Origin: Desulfobacteraceae bacterium
GTDB lineage: Bacteria; Desulfobacterota; Desulfobacteria; Desulfobacterales; Desulfosalsimonadaceae
Assembly: GCA_003551985.1 (NCBI GenBank)
Contig: PUOB01000002.1
Location: 1-10,302 of the forward strand
DNA length: 10,302 nucleotides
Reading direction: 5' to 3'
Shown in pieces: positions 1 to 6,830 of this stretch. Below the pieces are notes generated by a model. That model did no database searches and had not been told where the DNA came from. It saw nothing but the letters and a program-made list of their open reading frames with translations. A program made the translations under genes and the position numbers. Within the stretch, counting starts at the first letter, position 1; each line of letters starts with the position of its first letter.

Positions 1-141
1 ATGTCCGGCTACACAGCCAGCATCATCGCAAACCACGGGGTGGTGCAGGACGACGGCGAGCATTTCATCCAGAAGCCGTTTTCGATGAAAAAATTATCGG
101 TTAAAGTGCGCGAGGCATTGAAAGGCGGCAAAAGGTCATAA
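1..141 (+). CDS. C-terminal end of a response-regulator receiver (REC) domain, 5'-truncated by the window
   Basis: Frame 1 is open from the first base and gives 46 residues before TAA at 139-141. The piece reads as the end of a REC domain. MSGYT at the start matches the beta4 segment with its conserved Ser/Thr. QKPF (residues 24-27) carries the conserved Lys and cis-Pro of beta5, and the KLSVKVREAL stretch fits helix alpha5. The spacing and the 'GV...FIQKPF' pattern are typical of receivers at the C-terminus of hybrid PAS/histidine kinases, so the parent is probably a hybrid sensor kinase extending left of the window. The phosphoacceptor Asp lies outside the window. The ATG at base 1 is an internal Met, not a start. 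The next gene begins 4 bp after this stop, so co-transcription is plausible. Confidence 0.85.
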   Translation: MSGYTASIIANHGVVQDDGEHFIQKPFSMKKLSVKVREALKGGKRS

Positions 142-145
142 TCCA

Positions 146-457
146 ATGATAAGAATACCGACACATAGAGCACCGACTCATCCCGGAGAAATGTTACTGG
201 AGGAATTTTTAAAGCCGATGGGGATATCTCAGCGAGATCTGGCCAATACCATCAATGTGCCATATCAAAGGGTAAATGAAATTATCAATGGCAGGCGCGG
301 CATTAGCCCTAAAACAGCTTTGCGACTTGCAAAGGCTTTTGGGGTTTCGGCAGATTTCTGGATGAATATTCAGCTGAGGTGGGATCTTTATTTTGCCAGA
401 CAATCGGAATCAGATGATATAGATAAGATTACGCCTCTGACATCGAACCATCGATGA
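146..457 (+). CDS. higA: HigA-family antitoxin, XRE-type HTH protein (apparently without HigB)
   Basis: This 103-aa protein has the normal length and layout of HigA antitoxins. An N-terminal THPGEMLLEEFLKPMGIS stretch (11-28) leads into an XRE helix-turn-helix (about 27-63: SQRDLANTINVPYQRVNEII, then NGRRGISPKTALRLAKAFG). The family hallmark 'GVSADFWMNIQLRWDL' (66-81) follows. Family members neutralise the HigB mRNA interferase and repress their own operon by binding an upstream palindrome. The usual order is higB then higA, but here the gene directly upstream is the end of a REC domain and no HigB-like frame exists on either side. The start lies 4 bp after the preceding stop, with a weak AAAGG about 10 bases before the ATG. 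It is therefore either a solitary antitoxin or a HigA-like regulator. The family call is secure; a toxin-antitoxin role is not. Confidence 0.85.
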   Translation: MIRIPTHRAPTHPGEMLLEEFLKPMGISQRDLANTINVPYQRVNEIINGRRGISPKTALRLAKAFGVSADFWMNIQLRWDLYFARQSESDDIDKITPLTSNHR

Positions 458-533
458 ACATATTTTGAGTCACTACGATCTTTTTTCCGATTATCATCAC
501 CAGGCTGATCGAGAGGAAGCACGTAGCCAAAAG

Positions 534-539
534 AAGGAG
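534..539 (+). promoter_or_regulatory. Shine-Dalgarno site setting the start of the GT4 fusion gene
   Basis: AAGGAG lies 6 bases before the ATG at 546. The frame is open further upstream, to a TTG at 465, but no ribosome-binding site is seen there. Residues encoded before 546 (MSHYDLFSDYHHQ and on) do not resemble a GT4 N-terminus. The site therefore favours 546 as the start. Confidence 0.75.
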
Positions 540-545
540 TGTGTC

Positions 546-2822
546 ATGTCATCTGTTCTTAAGTATTATGAGGGAATCGAATCGGTTGCCGTAATCGGCA
601 ACTATCTGCCCCGCCAGTGCGGTATCGCGACCTTCACCACCGATCTGGTTGAAGGCTTATCAGCGGAAGCCCCCGATATTAACTGCTGGGCGGTTGCCAT
701 GAATGACAAACCTGAGGGCTATCCATATCCAGAAAAAGTGCGCTTTGAAATCAACCAGAACAAATTGAGCGACTACAGCATGGCGTCTCAATTTCTCAAT
801 ATCAGTCAGCCGGATATTGTCTGCGTGCAACATGAATACGGTCTTTTCGGCGGTCCGGCCGGCAGCCATCTGCTGAAACTATTGGGAGATCTGCGCATGC
901 CGGTGGTGACGACATTACACACGGTCTTGAAGGACCCCGCGCCGGAATATCGTGACGTCATGTGCAAACTATCCGATCTGTCTGACAAACTGGTCGTGAT
1001 GAGCCATAAGGCCTTTGACTTCCTAAAAGATATCTATGCCGTGCCCGAGGATAAAATTGTCTTTATCCACCACGGCATTCCGGATATGCCGTTTATTGAT
1101 TCAAGTTTCTACAAAGACAAGTTCGGTGTTGAAGGCAAAAAGGTACTGCTTACATTCGGCTTGCTTTCCCCAAATAAGGGCATCGAAAATGTGCTGCAAG
1201 CGCTTCCGGCGGTCATAAAAAAACACCCTGATGTGGTCTATATTATCCTGGGCGCAACACATCCGCATAATCTAAAGTTGCATGGGGAGGCATATCGTAT
1301 CATGCTGCAGCAGCTCGTGCGTAAACTCGTTATCGGCGAGCATGTCATTTTCCAAAATCGTTTTGTGACGGCAAGAGAGTTGTGTGAGTTTTTCGGCATC
1401 GCCGATATCTACGTAACCCCTTATCTTGCAGAAGCCCAGATTGTTTCCGGGACCCTTGCCTATGCCCTGGGCACAGGCAGAGCTGTCATTTCGACACCGT
1501 ACTGGTATGCCACCGAGATGCTTGCCGAAGGCCGAGGCCGAATTGTACCCTTCCGCAATCCGGATGCCATAGCGGAACAAATTATCGGACTTTTGGACAA
1601 CGATGTCGAACGGCACGCCATGCGCAAAAAAGCCTATACATTCAGTCGTGAAGCGATTTGGAAGGAGGTATCTCGAAAATACCTCCGGGTTTTCAGTGAA
1701 GTGCAGCAAAACCGCACCCGGAACCCCCGTCCCCGGCATTCCTATGTTGAAAACATCAAGGCCATCACGAATTTCGAGCTCCCGGAGATCAAGCTCGATC
1801 ACCTGAAAGCCTTAACCGATGATACCGGCATCTTGCAACATGCCAACTATACCATTCCCAATCGCACCCATGGCTACTGCACCGATGATAATGCCAGAGC
1901 GCTGCTGATTGCCACCATGGGTCAAAAATACCTGCCAACAAACGGCTTGGGACTTGATTCTCTCAGCGGTCATTATCTCGGGTTTCTTCTGTATGCCTAT
2001 AATGAACAAAATGGGCGCTTTCGCAATTTCATGACTTATTCGCGGCAGTGGATGGAGGAGATCGGGTCCGAGGATGCGCATGGCAGAGCGCTCTGGTGCC
2101 TTGGTAAAGCATTGGATTTTCTTGACGATCCCGGGCATCTCGCAATGAGCACAACCCTTTTCAAAAAGGCACTGAGAGCTGTCGAAAATTTTCATTCGCC
2201 CCGCGCCATCGCTTATTCCCTGGTGGGAATGCATACCTACCTGGATAAATTTTCCGGCGACAGTGATGTGCGCAGGATCCGGGAAGTTCTTGCCGACAGG
2301 CTTTTCAATCAGTTTAAAAACAATGCAACAGATGATTGGCCCTGGCTTGAGAACGCTCTAAACTATGCTAACGGCAAACTGCCCCATGCCCTGCTGCTGT
2401 CCGGCCACCAGATTCAACGCAACGACATGATCGATATGGGACTCAACTCCCTCAAGTGGCTGCTTGCCATCCAAACCGAAGACAATCACTTTGTGCCCAT
2501 CGGCAGCAGCGGTTGGTATGAAAAAGGCGGGCCCAGAGCACGTTTCGACCAGCAGCCCCTCGAAGCCAAAGCCATGGTTGAAGCCTGTATCGAAGCTTTT
2601 AATATTACCCGGAACCATATATGGTTTGAGAATGCAGTCATGTGCTTTAATTGGTTTCTCGGACACAATGACCTGAATACGCCGCTCTATGATCCCAAGA
2701 CCGGCGGCTGTCGAGATGGGTTGATGGCAAACGGCATCAACCAGAATCAAGGCGCCGAATCGTCCCTTGCCTGGCTGCTTTCGCTGATGACATTGCAAAA
2801 GAGTTATGCCGACGAGATTTAA
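546..2822 (+). CDS. GT4 glycosyltransferase fused to a C-terminal (alpha/alpha)6-like domain, 758 aa
   Basis: Residues about 14-385 form a GT-B fold GT4 transferase. Seen are the N-terminal nucleotide-sugar loop QCGIATFTTDL (24-34), HEYGLFGGP (96-104), TLHTVL (123-128), HHGIPD (175-180), GLLSPNKG with the donor-phosphate Lys (205-212), and the acceptor/donor loop around PYLAEAQIVSGTLAYALGTG (292-311). The classical EX7E signature is incomplete: Glu296 is present but position 304 is Leu. Residues about 405-755 are a helical domain resembling six-hairpin glycosidase-like folds, with GYCTDDNARALL (443-454), DDWPWLENALNYANGKLPHA (596-615) and FDQQPLEAKAMVEAC (667-681). Family knowledge suggests transfer of a sugar, plausibly mannose, from a nucleotide donor. 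The helical domain may bind or process the glycan, but its activity is unknown. There is no signal peptide or membrane segment, so the enzyme is probably cytosolic. The second GT4 gene follows after 43 bp, and the GH130 genes come after that. Confidence 0.85.
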   Translation: MSSVLKYYEGIESVAVIGNYLPRQCGIATFTTDLVEGLSAEAPDINCWAVAMNDKPEGYPYPEKVRFEINQNKLSDYSMASQFLNISQPDIVCVQHEYGLFGGPAGSHLLKLLGDLRMPVVTTLHTVLKDPAPEYRDVMCKLSDLSDKLVVMSHKAFDFLKDIYAVPEDKIVFIHHGIPDMPFIDSSFYKDKFGVEGKKVLLTFGLLSPNKGIENVLQALPAVIKKHPDVVYIILGATHPHNLKLHGEAYRIMLQQLVRKLVIGEHVIFQNRFVTARELCEFFGIADIYVTPYLAEAQIVSGTLAYALGTGRAVISTPYWYATEMLAEGRGRIVPFRNPDAIAEQIIGLLDNDVERHAMRKKAYTFSREAIWKEVSRKYLRVFSEVQQNRTRNPRPRHSYVENIKAITNFELPEIKLDHLKALTDDTGILQHANYTIPNRTHGYCTDDNARALLIATMGQKYLPTNGLGLDSLSGHYLGFLLYAYNEQNGRFRNFMTYSRQWMEEIGSEDAHGRALWCLGKALDFLDDPGHLAMSTTLFKKALRAVENFHSPRAIAYSLVGMHTYLDKFSGDSDVRRIREVLADRLFNQFKNNATDDWPWLENALNYANGKLPHALLLSGHQIQRNDMIDMGLNSLKWLLAIQTEDNHFVPIGSSGWYEKGGPRARFDQQPLEAKAMVEACIEAFNITRNHIWFENAVMCFNWFLGHNDLNTPLYDPKTGGCRDGLMANGINQNQGAESSLAWLLSLMTLQKSYADEI

Positions 2823-2853
2823 ACCAGCCGTCGTCACAGAAAACCGATTAACA

Positions 2854-2859
2854 AAAGGA
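2854..2859 (+). promoter_or_regulatory. Shine-Dalgarno site setting the start of the second GT4 gene
   Basis: AAAGGA lies 6 bases before the ATG at 2866. The frame is open back to 2806, which would overlap the previous gene and add 20 residues unlike a GT4 N-terminus. MHIAMLSPIAW at 2866 is a typical beta1 start for a GT-B enzyme, so 2866 is preferred. Confidence 0.75.
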
Positions 2860-2865
2860 TCAGTC

Positions 2866-3885
2866 ATGCACATTGCCATGCTCTCGCCCATTGCCTGGCG
2901 CACACCGCCACGTCACTACGGCCCCTGGGAGAGCGTGGCCTCCCTTTTGACCGAGGGGTTGGTATCGCGCGGTCATGATGTTACCTTGTTTGCAACCGCG
3001 GATTCGCAAACCAGCGGCACGCTGCATGCCGTTTGCCCGCGGGGCTATGAAGAAGACCGCTCACTCATACCAAAAGTCTGGGAGTGCCTGCACATCTCAG
3101 AACTCTTTGAGCATGCCGATGCATACGACATGATCCACAACCAGTTTGATTTCCTGCCTCTGACTTACACTGGCCTGACCACCACTCCGGTAGTTACCAC
3201 CATCCACGGCTTTTCATCGCCCGGAATTCTGCCGGTTTACAAGAAATACAACGGCAAAGCGTTCTATGTTTCCATCAGCGATGCCGACCGCGCGCCGGAT
3301 CTTGATTATATCAGAACCATCCATCACGGCATCGACATAAGTCAGTTTGATTTTTGGCCCGAACCGGACGATTACCTGCTTTTTTTCGGGCGCATTCACC
3401 AGGACAAAGGGACCCGCGAAGCCCTGAACATCGCCAGGGCCTGCAATAAAAAGCTGATATTGGCTGGTATTATCCAGGACCGGACTTACTATGACCAATA
3501 TGTCGCCTCTCACATAGACAACGACAAGGTGGTTTATATCGGCAGCGCCGGACCCGCTGAGCGCAACCGGTTGCTCGGCAAGGCCTGCGCGCTATTGCAC
3601 CCAATACACTTTGATGAGCCCTTCGGTCTGTCCGTTATCGAATCCATGGCCTGTGGCACCCCGGTAATCGCCTTCAGCAAAGGCGCCATGCCTGAGCTTA
3701 TCGAAAACGGCAAGAGTGGTTTTCTTGTCAACAACGTGGACGAGGCCATTGAGACTGTTGCACGTATCAAAGAGATTGACCGCGCATACTGTCGTCGCCA
3801 TGTTGAACGGCATTTCACAGCCGACCGCATGATCAATGAATACATACAAGTCTATGAAATGATTCTTGACTCTGAAAGATTGTAG
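2866..3885 (+). CDS. GT4 family glycosyltransferase, 339 aa
   Basis: A compact, single-domain GT-B retaining glycosyltransferase of normal GT4 length. Motifs in order: MHIAMLSPIAW at beta1, HYGPWE (17-22) for the nucleotide-sugar loop, TTIHGF (111-116), HHGIDISQFDF (153-163), FFGRIHQDKG (173-182) with the Arg/Lys pair that binds the donor phosphates, and an intact EX7E motif from Glu251 to Glu259 (EPFGLSVIE). The C-terminal GTPVIAFSKGAMPELI segment is the usual donor-ribose region. The family transfers sugars from nucleotide donors to saccharide or lipid acceptors with retention of configuration. Linkage and donor cannot be read from the sequence, though the GH130 neighbours make mannose a reasonable inference. 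It has no signal peptide. Its start lies 43 bp after the GT4 fusion gene, and the GH130 gene begins 79 bp downstream, so one transcript is likely. It resembles the fusion gene only in the general GT4 fold and is not a recent duplicate. Confidence 0.88.
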   Translation: MHIAMLSPIAWRTPPRHYGPWESVASLLTEGLVSRGHDVTLFATADSQTSGTLHAVCPRGYEEDRSLIPKVWECLHISELFEHADAYDMIHNQFDFLPLTYTGLTTTPVVTTIHGFSSPGILPVYKKYNGKAFYVSISDADRAPDLDYIRTIHHGIDISQFDFWPEPDDYLLFFGRIHQDKGTREALNIARACNKKLILAGIIQDRTYYDQYVASHIDNDKVVYIGSAGPAERNRLLGKACALLHPIHFDEPFGLSVIESMACGTPVIAFSKGAMPELIENGKSGFLVNNVDEAIETVARIKEIDRAYCRRHVERHFTADRMINEYIQVYEMILDSERL

Positions 3886-3964
3886 AATGGCCTCGAAAAA
3901 TCTGAAACAGATAGCCGGTACCGGTGGCCTAAGATTTTAAAGCGATTTTACAGGATAGACCACT

Positions 3965-4906
3965 ATGAAAACTCATACTCCAATAATAACACGTTATAAA
4001 AAAAACCCCATACTGACAAGAAGGGATGTGCCGTATCCAGTAGCTACAGTTCACAATGCGGGCATCGTCAAACACAACGATCGTTACGTTATGCTTTTCA
4101 GGTCGCATCTGCTAAACGGGCGCTCCATCATCGGCAGGGCCGACAGCGAGGATGGTTTTTCATTTACGGTTCATCCCAAACCCTTTCTTATACCATCAAC
4201 GGACAATGTTTTTGCCGAATATGAAGCGTTCGGAGTCGAAGACATGAGGATTTCCCTGGTAGAAAACGAGTACCTGCTAACCTATAGCGCTTATTCCCGT
4301 CACGGCGTGCGCATTGCCCTAGCGCGCACCAGGGATTTTGAAAAAGTGGAACGTATTGCGCTGATCACCCAGGCCGATCTCCGCAACGTGGTCATTTTTC
4401 CTGAAAAGTTTGGCGATCGGTATGTGCGTTTGGACCGGCCGCATTCGGAAATTTCGCCCTGGTCGATCTGGATTTCCTATTCTCCCGACCTGGTTCACTG
4501 GGGCGATTCCCGGGTGATTATGAAGCCGGTTGCCTATCACTGGGATGAAATGAAAATCGGGCCCGGCGCACCGCCCTTCAAAACCGACAAGGGCTGGCTT
4601 CATATTTACCATGGCGTCTTTAAGACCATGGCCGGAACGGTGTATCGCCTTGGCGCGGCCCTGCATGACCTTAAGGATCCGGCCAACATCATCGGCGTTT
4701 CCGATCAGTGGATATTGCAGCCTGAGGATCCTTGGGAGGTAAGTGGCTATGTGCCCAATGTTGTCTTTACCTGCGGCGCTGTTCCGGAAGACGACGGTAC
4801 GGTAAAAATATACTGGGGCGGCGCGGATACGGTCATGTGCGCCGGTACGGCCGTGATCGATGATCTGGTATCGGTTTGCCTCTCGGTTTCCCGGCCTTCG
4901 CTGTAG
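3965..4906 (+). CDS. GH130 mannoside phosphorylase, 313 aa
   Basis: A five-bladed beta-propeller enzyme of glycoside hydrolase family 130, full length. Seen are the first blade with NPIL and VHNAGIVKHNDRYVMLFRS (29-47), GVEDMR (90-95) with the catalytic Asp93, RNVVIFPEK (140-148), RLDRPH (155-160), KIGPGAPP (197-204), WLHIYHGV (211-218) and YVPNVVFTCG (262-271). Phosphate ligands of studied GH130 phosphorylases, recalled from memory, appear conserved by spacing: Arg140/Asn141, Arg158, Lys197, His216 and Tyr227. This favours a phosphorylase over a hydrolase. The family cleaves beta-mannosidic bonds with phosphate to give alpha-mannose 1-phosphate and a shortened glycan or free sugar, and can run in reverse. 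The usual EDPR tetrad reads EDMR here. With no signal peptide the protein is cytosolic, so it should act on imported or internally made mannosides. An AGGA at 3952-3955 precedes the ATG by 9 bases. Linkage specificity is unresolved. Confidence 0.88.
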   Translation: MKTHTPIITRYKKNPILTRRDVPYPVATVHNAGIVKHNDRYVMLFRSHLLNGRSIIGRADSEDGFSFTVHPKPFLIPSTDNVFAEYEAFGVEDMRISLVENEYLLTYSAYSRHGVRIALARTRDFEKVERIALITQADLRNVVIFPEKFGDRYVRLDRPHSEISPWSIWISYSPDLVHWGDSRVIMKPVAYHWDEMKIGPGAPPFKTDKGWLHIYHGVFKTMAGTVYRLGAALHDLKDPANIIGVSDQWILQPEDPWEVSGYVPNVVFTCGAVPEDDGTVKIYWGGADTVMCAGTAVIDDLVSVCLSVSRPSL

Positions 4907-4920
4907 ATGAGCATTGCCGG

Positions 4921-5007
4921 ATGATCGCAGACCGGAGAATCAACTTCGAGGATAGGCTGGAATTGAAGATCTATCATGATGAACAGACTTACGATGCAGT
5001 GTATTAA
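4921..5007 (+). other. Possible 28-codon reading frame or gene remnant before the MITE
   Basis: ATG at 4921 opens a frame of 28 residues (MIADRRINFEDRLELKIYHD, then 8 more) that stops at TAA 5005-5007, one base before the TA flanking the palindromic element. The composition looks like ordinary protein, with charged and aromatic residues in sensible proportion. There is no convincing ribosome-binding site and I recognise no family. It may be chance, a small peptide, or the remains of a gene eroded near the insertion. Confidence 0.15.
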
Positions 5008-5010
5008 ATA

Positions 5011-5151
5011 GTGCCCGAACGAAAACCAGGATTTTTCGTCAAGGTCAAGGACGGCGATAATTTTAACCGCAGGAATACGCGATGTATTTTGAGGATTAAA
5101 ATTTGAGCCGGACGCAGAGATTGGCGAAAAAGACGGTTTTCGTTCAGGCAC
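5011..5151. mobile_element. MITE-like palindromic element with TA target duplication
   Basis: The left end (5011-5038, starting GTGCCCGAACGAAAACC) is an inverted copy of the right end (5125-5151, ending GGTTTTCGTTCAGGCAC). The outer 17 bases match with one mismatch, and the TTTTTCG at the inner end of the arms also pairs. Pairing continues imperfectly inward, including ATTTTAA against TTAAAAT around 5055-5100 and a central AATAC/GTATT, so the whole 141 bp can fold into one long hairpin. TA dinucleotides flank it at 5009-5010 and 5152-5153, as expected for a non-autonomous element moved by an IS630/Tc1-mariner-type transposase; that assignment is inference. No transposase is encoded. The element lies between the two GH130 genes and ends 31 bp before the second one, inside its likely 5' leader. 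Confidence 0.75.
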
Positions 5152-5182
5152 TAAATATCAATCGAAACCAGGACACAATGAT

Positions 5183-6661
5183 ATGCAACCTAAAAAGCGT
5201 CAAAAGCTGAAAGTTAAAAGAAAAGCGAATAAGATCGTAGGGGATACTTCACGGGTGATCACACGGCTTCATTTTCCAGATGAGATGTATCGTATCCCTA
5301 AAATAATACAGCGGATAATGAGCTTGCCAGACACGGCGGCCGAAAATCTAATCGCGCAAATAATGATTGACTTTTCAGGACGGCACGAAGACATCGGGCA
5401 CGTTTTTGAGCGGCACCTGAATGCGGTGAAGGATTATCTTCCACGGGATACAATGCTCAGCGATGTTCAAAGGGCCCTCATCGGAGCTTACTTTACAAAG
5501 GAGTACGCCATTGAATCGGCCGCCCTTTTTAACCCTTCCATCGTTCCCCATCCTGATCAGAGCCATCTGAAAAAAGGCAGCTTGCGCTTTGTCATGAGCC
5601 TGCGGGCAACGGGTGAAGGCCATGTTTCGTCAATTGTATTTCGCAGCGGCGTCCTTGACTGGCACAATACGTTTCTTTTCGACCCGATCAGTGATTTTGT
5701 GGAAACGCCGGATCTCCAATTAGACGCTGTTTACAAGCGCAATCCTTTCCAGCTCAAGTTGAACGAGATGGGGGCCGGCGATGAGATAACCGCCCATATT
5801 CTTAACCAGTTGCCGGAAGATTTTACTTATAATGAATTAATAGAAAAAATTGGAATACTTCGCGCAAAACCGCAATTTTCTGAAGCGCACCAAAACAGAA
5901 CCTTCAAGACCATGTGCTGGCTTGCGGATTCCAATTACGAGGTAAGTTTCCACTCCGATCACCGTATATCCGAACGGGTGATCTTTCCCGTTTCGAAAAA
6001 CGAAAGCAGGGGCATTGAAGATGCCCGTTTCGTTCAATTTTTCAATGACAACGGTGAGGTCGTCTATTATGCGCCCTATACCGCCTACAACGGCGTTACG
6101 ATTTTACCGCAATTGATTGAAACAAAGGATTTTATCAAATTCAACATTTTAACGCTCAACGGTAAAGCCGTACAAAACAAAGGCATGGCGCTTTTCCCCC
6201 GGAAAATTGGCGGTCGCTATGCCATGCTCTCGCGCCAGGACGGTGAAAACAATCATATCATGTTCTCAGATAATATCCATTTCTGGCAGAAGTCCCACAT
6301 CATCCAGGAGCCTGAATATCCTTGGGAATTCGTGCAGATCGGCAACTGTGGGTCACCCCTTGAAACCAATGACGGCTGGATCGTGCTCACCCACGGTGTC
6401 GGGCCCATGCGTCAATATTGCATCGGCGCCATACTGCTTGATCTTGAAAATCCAACAAAAATCATCGCCCGCCTGGATGAGCCGTTGCTTGCCCCGCATG
6501 AGAAAGAGCGCGAAGGATATGTCCCCAATGTTGTTTATTCCTGCGGTTCGATAATTCATAATAACGAGTTGGTCATTCCCTACGCAATGTCCGATATCAA
6601 TTCCGGTATAGCAACTGTTGAAGTCAGAGAATTGATTAACTGTATGCATGCAGTAGCTTAA
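5183..6661 (+). CDS. Long-form GH130 family enzyme with N-terminal extension, 492 aa
   Basis: The C-terminal part (about 235-485) is a GH130 beta-propeller: GIEDAR (277-282) with the catalytic Asp280, KGMALFPRK (333-341), YAMLSR (346-351), IGNCGSPLETNDGW (386-399), LTHGV (402-406) and GYVPNVVYSCG (445-455). An extra region of about 230 residues precedes it, with FSGRHEDIGHVFERH (64-78), GAYFTKEYAIESAALFNPSI (101-120) and a GSLRFVMSLRATGEGHVSSI stretch (132-151) typical of the long GH130 subgroup. Against the neighbouring GH130, Arg351, His404 and Tyr412 of the presumed phosphate site are kept, but Asn becomes Gly334 and Lys becomes Gln385, so phosphate use may differ. Residues 3-17 are strongly basic (KKRQKLKVKRKANK). 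An AGGA at 5170-5173 lies 9 bases before the ATG. It is likely cytosolic and may act on the same mannoside as its neighbour with other specificity, as a phosphorylase, mannosyltransferase or hydrolase. Family is sure; reaction is not. Confidence 0.85.
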   Translation: MQPKKRQKLKVKRKANKIVGDTSRVITRLHFPDEMYRIPKIIQRIMSLPDTAAENLIAQIMIDFSGRHEDIGHVFERHLNAVKDYLPRDTMLSDVQRALIGAYFTKEYAIESAALFNPSIVPHPDQSHLKKGSLRFVMSLRATGEGHVSSIVFRSGVLDWHNTFLFDPISDFVETPDLQLDAVYKRNPFQLKLNEMGAGDEITAHILNQLPEDFTYNELIEKIGILRAKPQFSEAHQNRTFKTMCWLADSNYEVSFHSDHRISERVIFPVSKNESRGIEDARFVQFFNDNGEVVYYAPYTAYNGVTILPQLIETKDFIKFNILTLNGKAVQNKGMALFPRKIGGRYAMLSRQDGENNHIMFSDNIHFWQKSHIIQEPEYPWEFVQIGNCGSPLETNDGWIVLTHGVGPMRQYCIGAILLDLENPTKIIARLDEPLLAPHEKEREGYVPNVVYSCGSIIHNNELVIPYAMSDINSGIATVEVRELINCMHAVA

Positions 6662-6830
6662 TGATCTTAAGGTTACCATTTAAATAAGCCCAATTGATCA
6701 ATATCAGGATCTGTATCCAATTAGTTGTTATGTTAATGCTGTGTCCAGCCGACGCGAACAAACCGCGCGCCTGACATAGGGGGATACCGTCCGTAATACT
6801 CTCAATTAACAATGCCCATGAGCTATATCC

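Noticed and set aside
465..494. Possible sigma70-type promoter (TTGAGT and GATTAT, 18 bp apart) upstream of the GT4 fusion
   Set aside because: Each box matches the consensus at only 4 of 6 positions, which is common by chance. It is not strong enough to list as a feature.
465..545. N-terminal extension of the GT4 fusion from a TTG at 465
   Set aside because: No ribosome-binding site precedes it, while AAGGAG precedes the ATG at 546 with ideal spacing. The extra 27 residues do not resemble the family.
3900..3924. Two small inverted repeats between the second GT4 and the first GH130 (ATCTG-AAA-CAGAT and CCGGTACCGG)
   Set aside because: The stems are only 5 bp each and no U-run follows. They do not form a convincing terminator or operator, though the 79-bp gap could hold a regulatory site.
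4747..5151. Minus-strand frame of 134 codons beginning in the right arm of the palindrome
   Set aside because: It begins inside the MITE-like element and runs through the end of the first GH130 gene in antisense. Its first 50 residues are just the translated palindrome, with no family resemblance.
6662..6830. Search for a bidirectional terminator between the convergent GH130 and REC-kinase genes
   Set aside because: I could not find a stable GC-rich hairpin followed by a T-run on either strand. Termination may be Rho-dependent.
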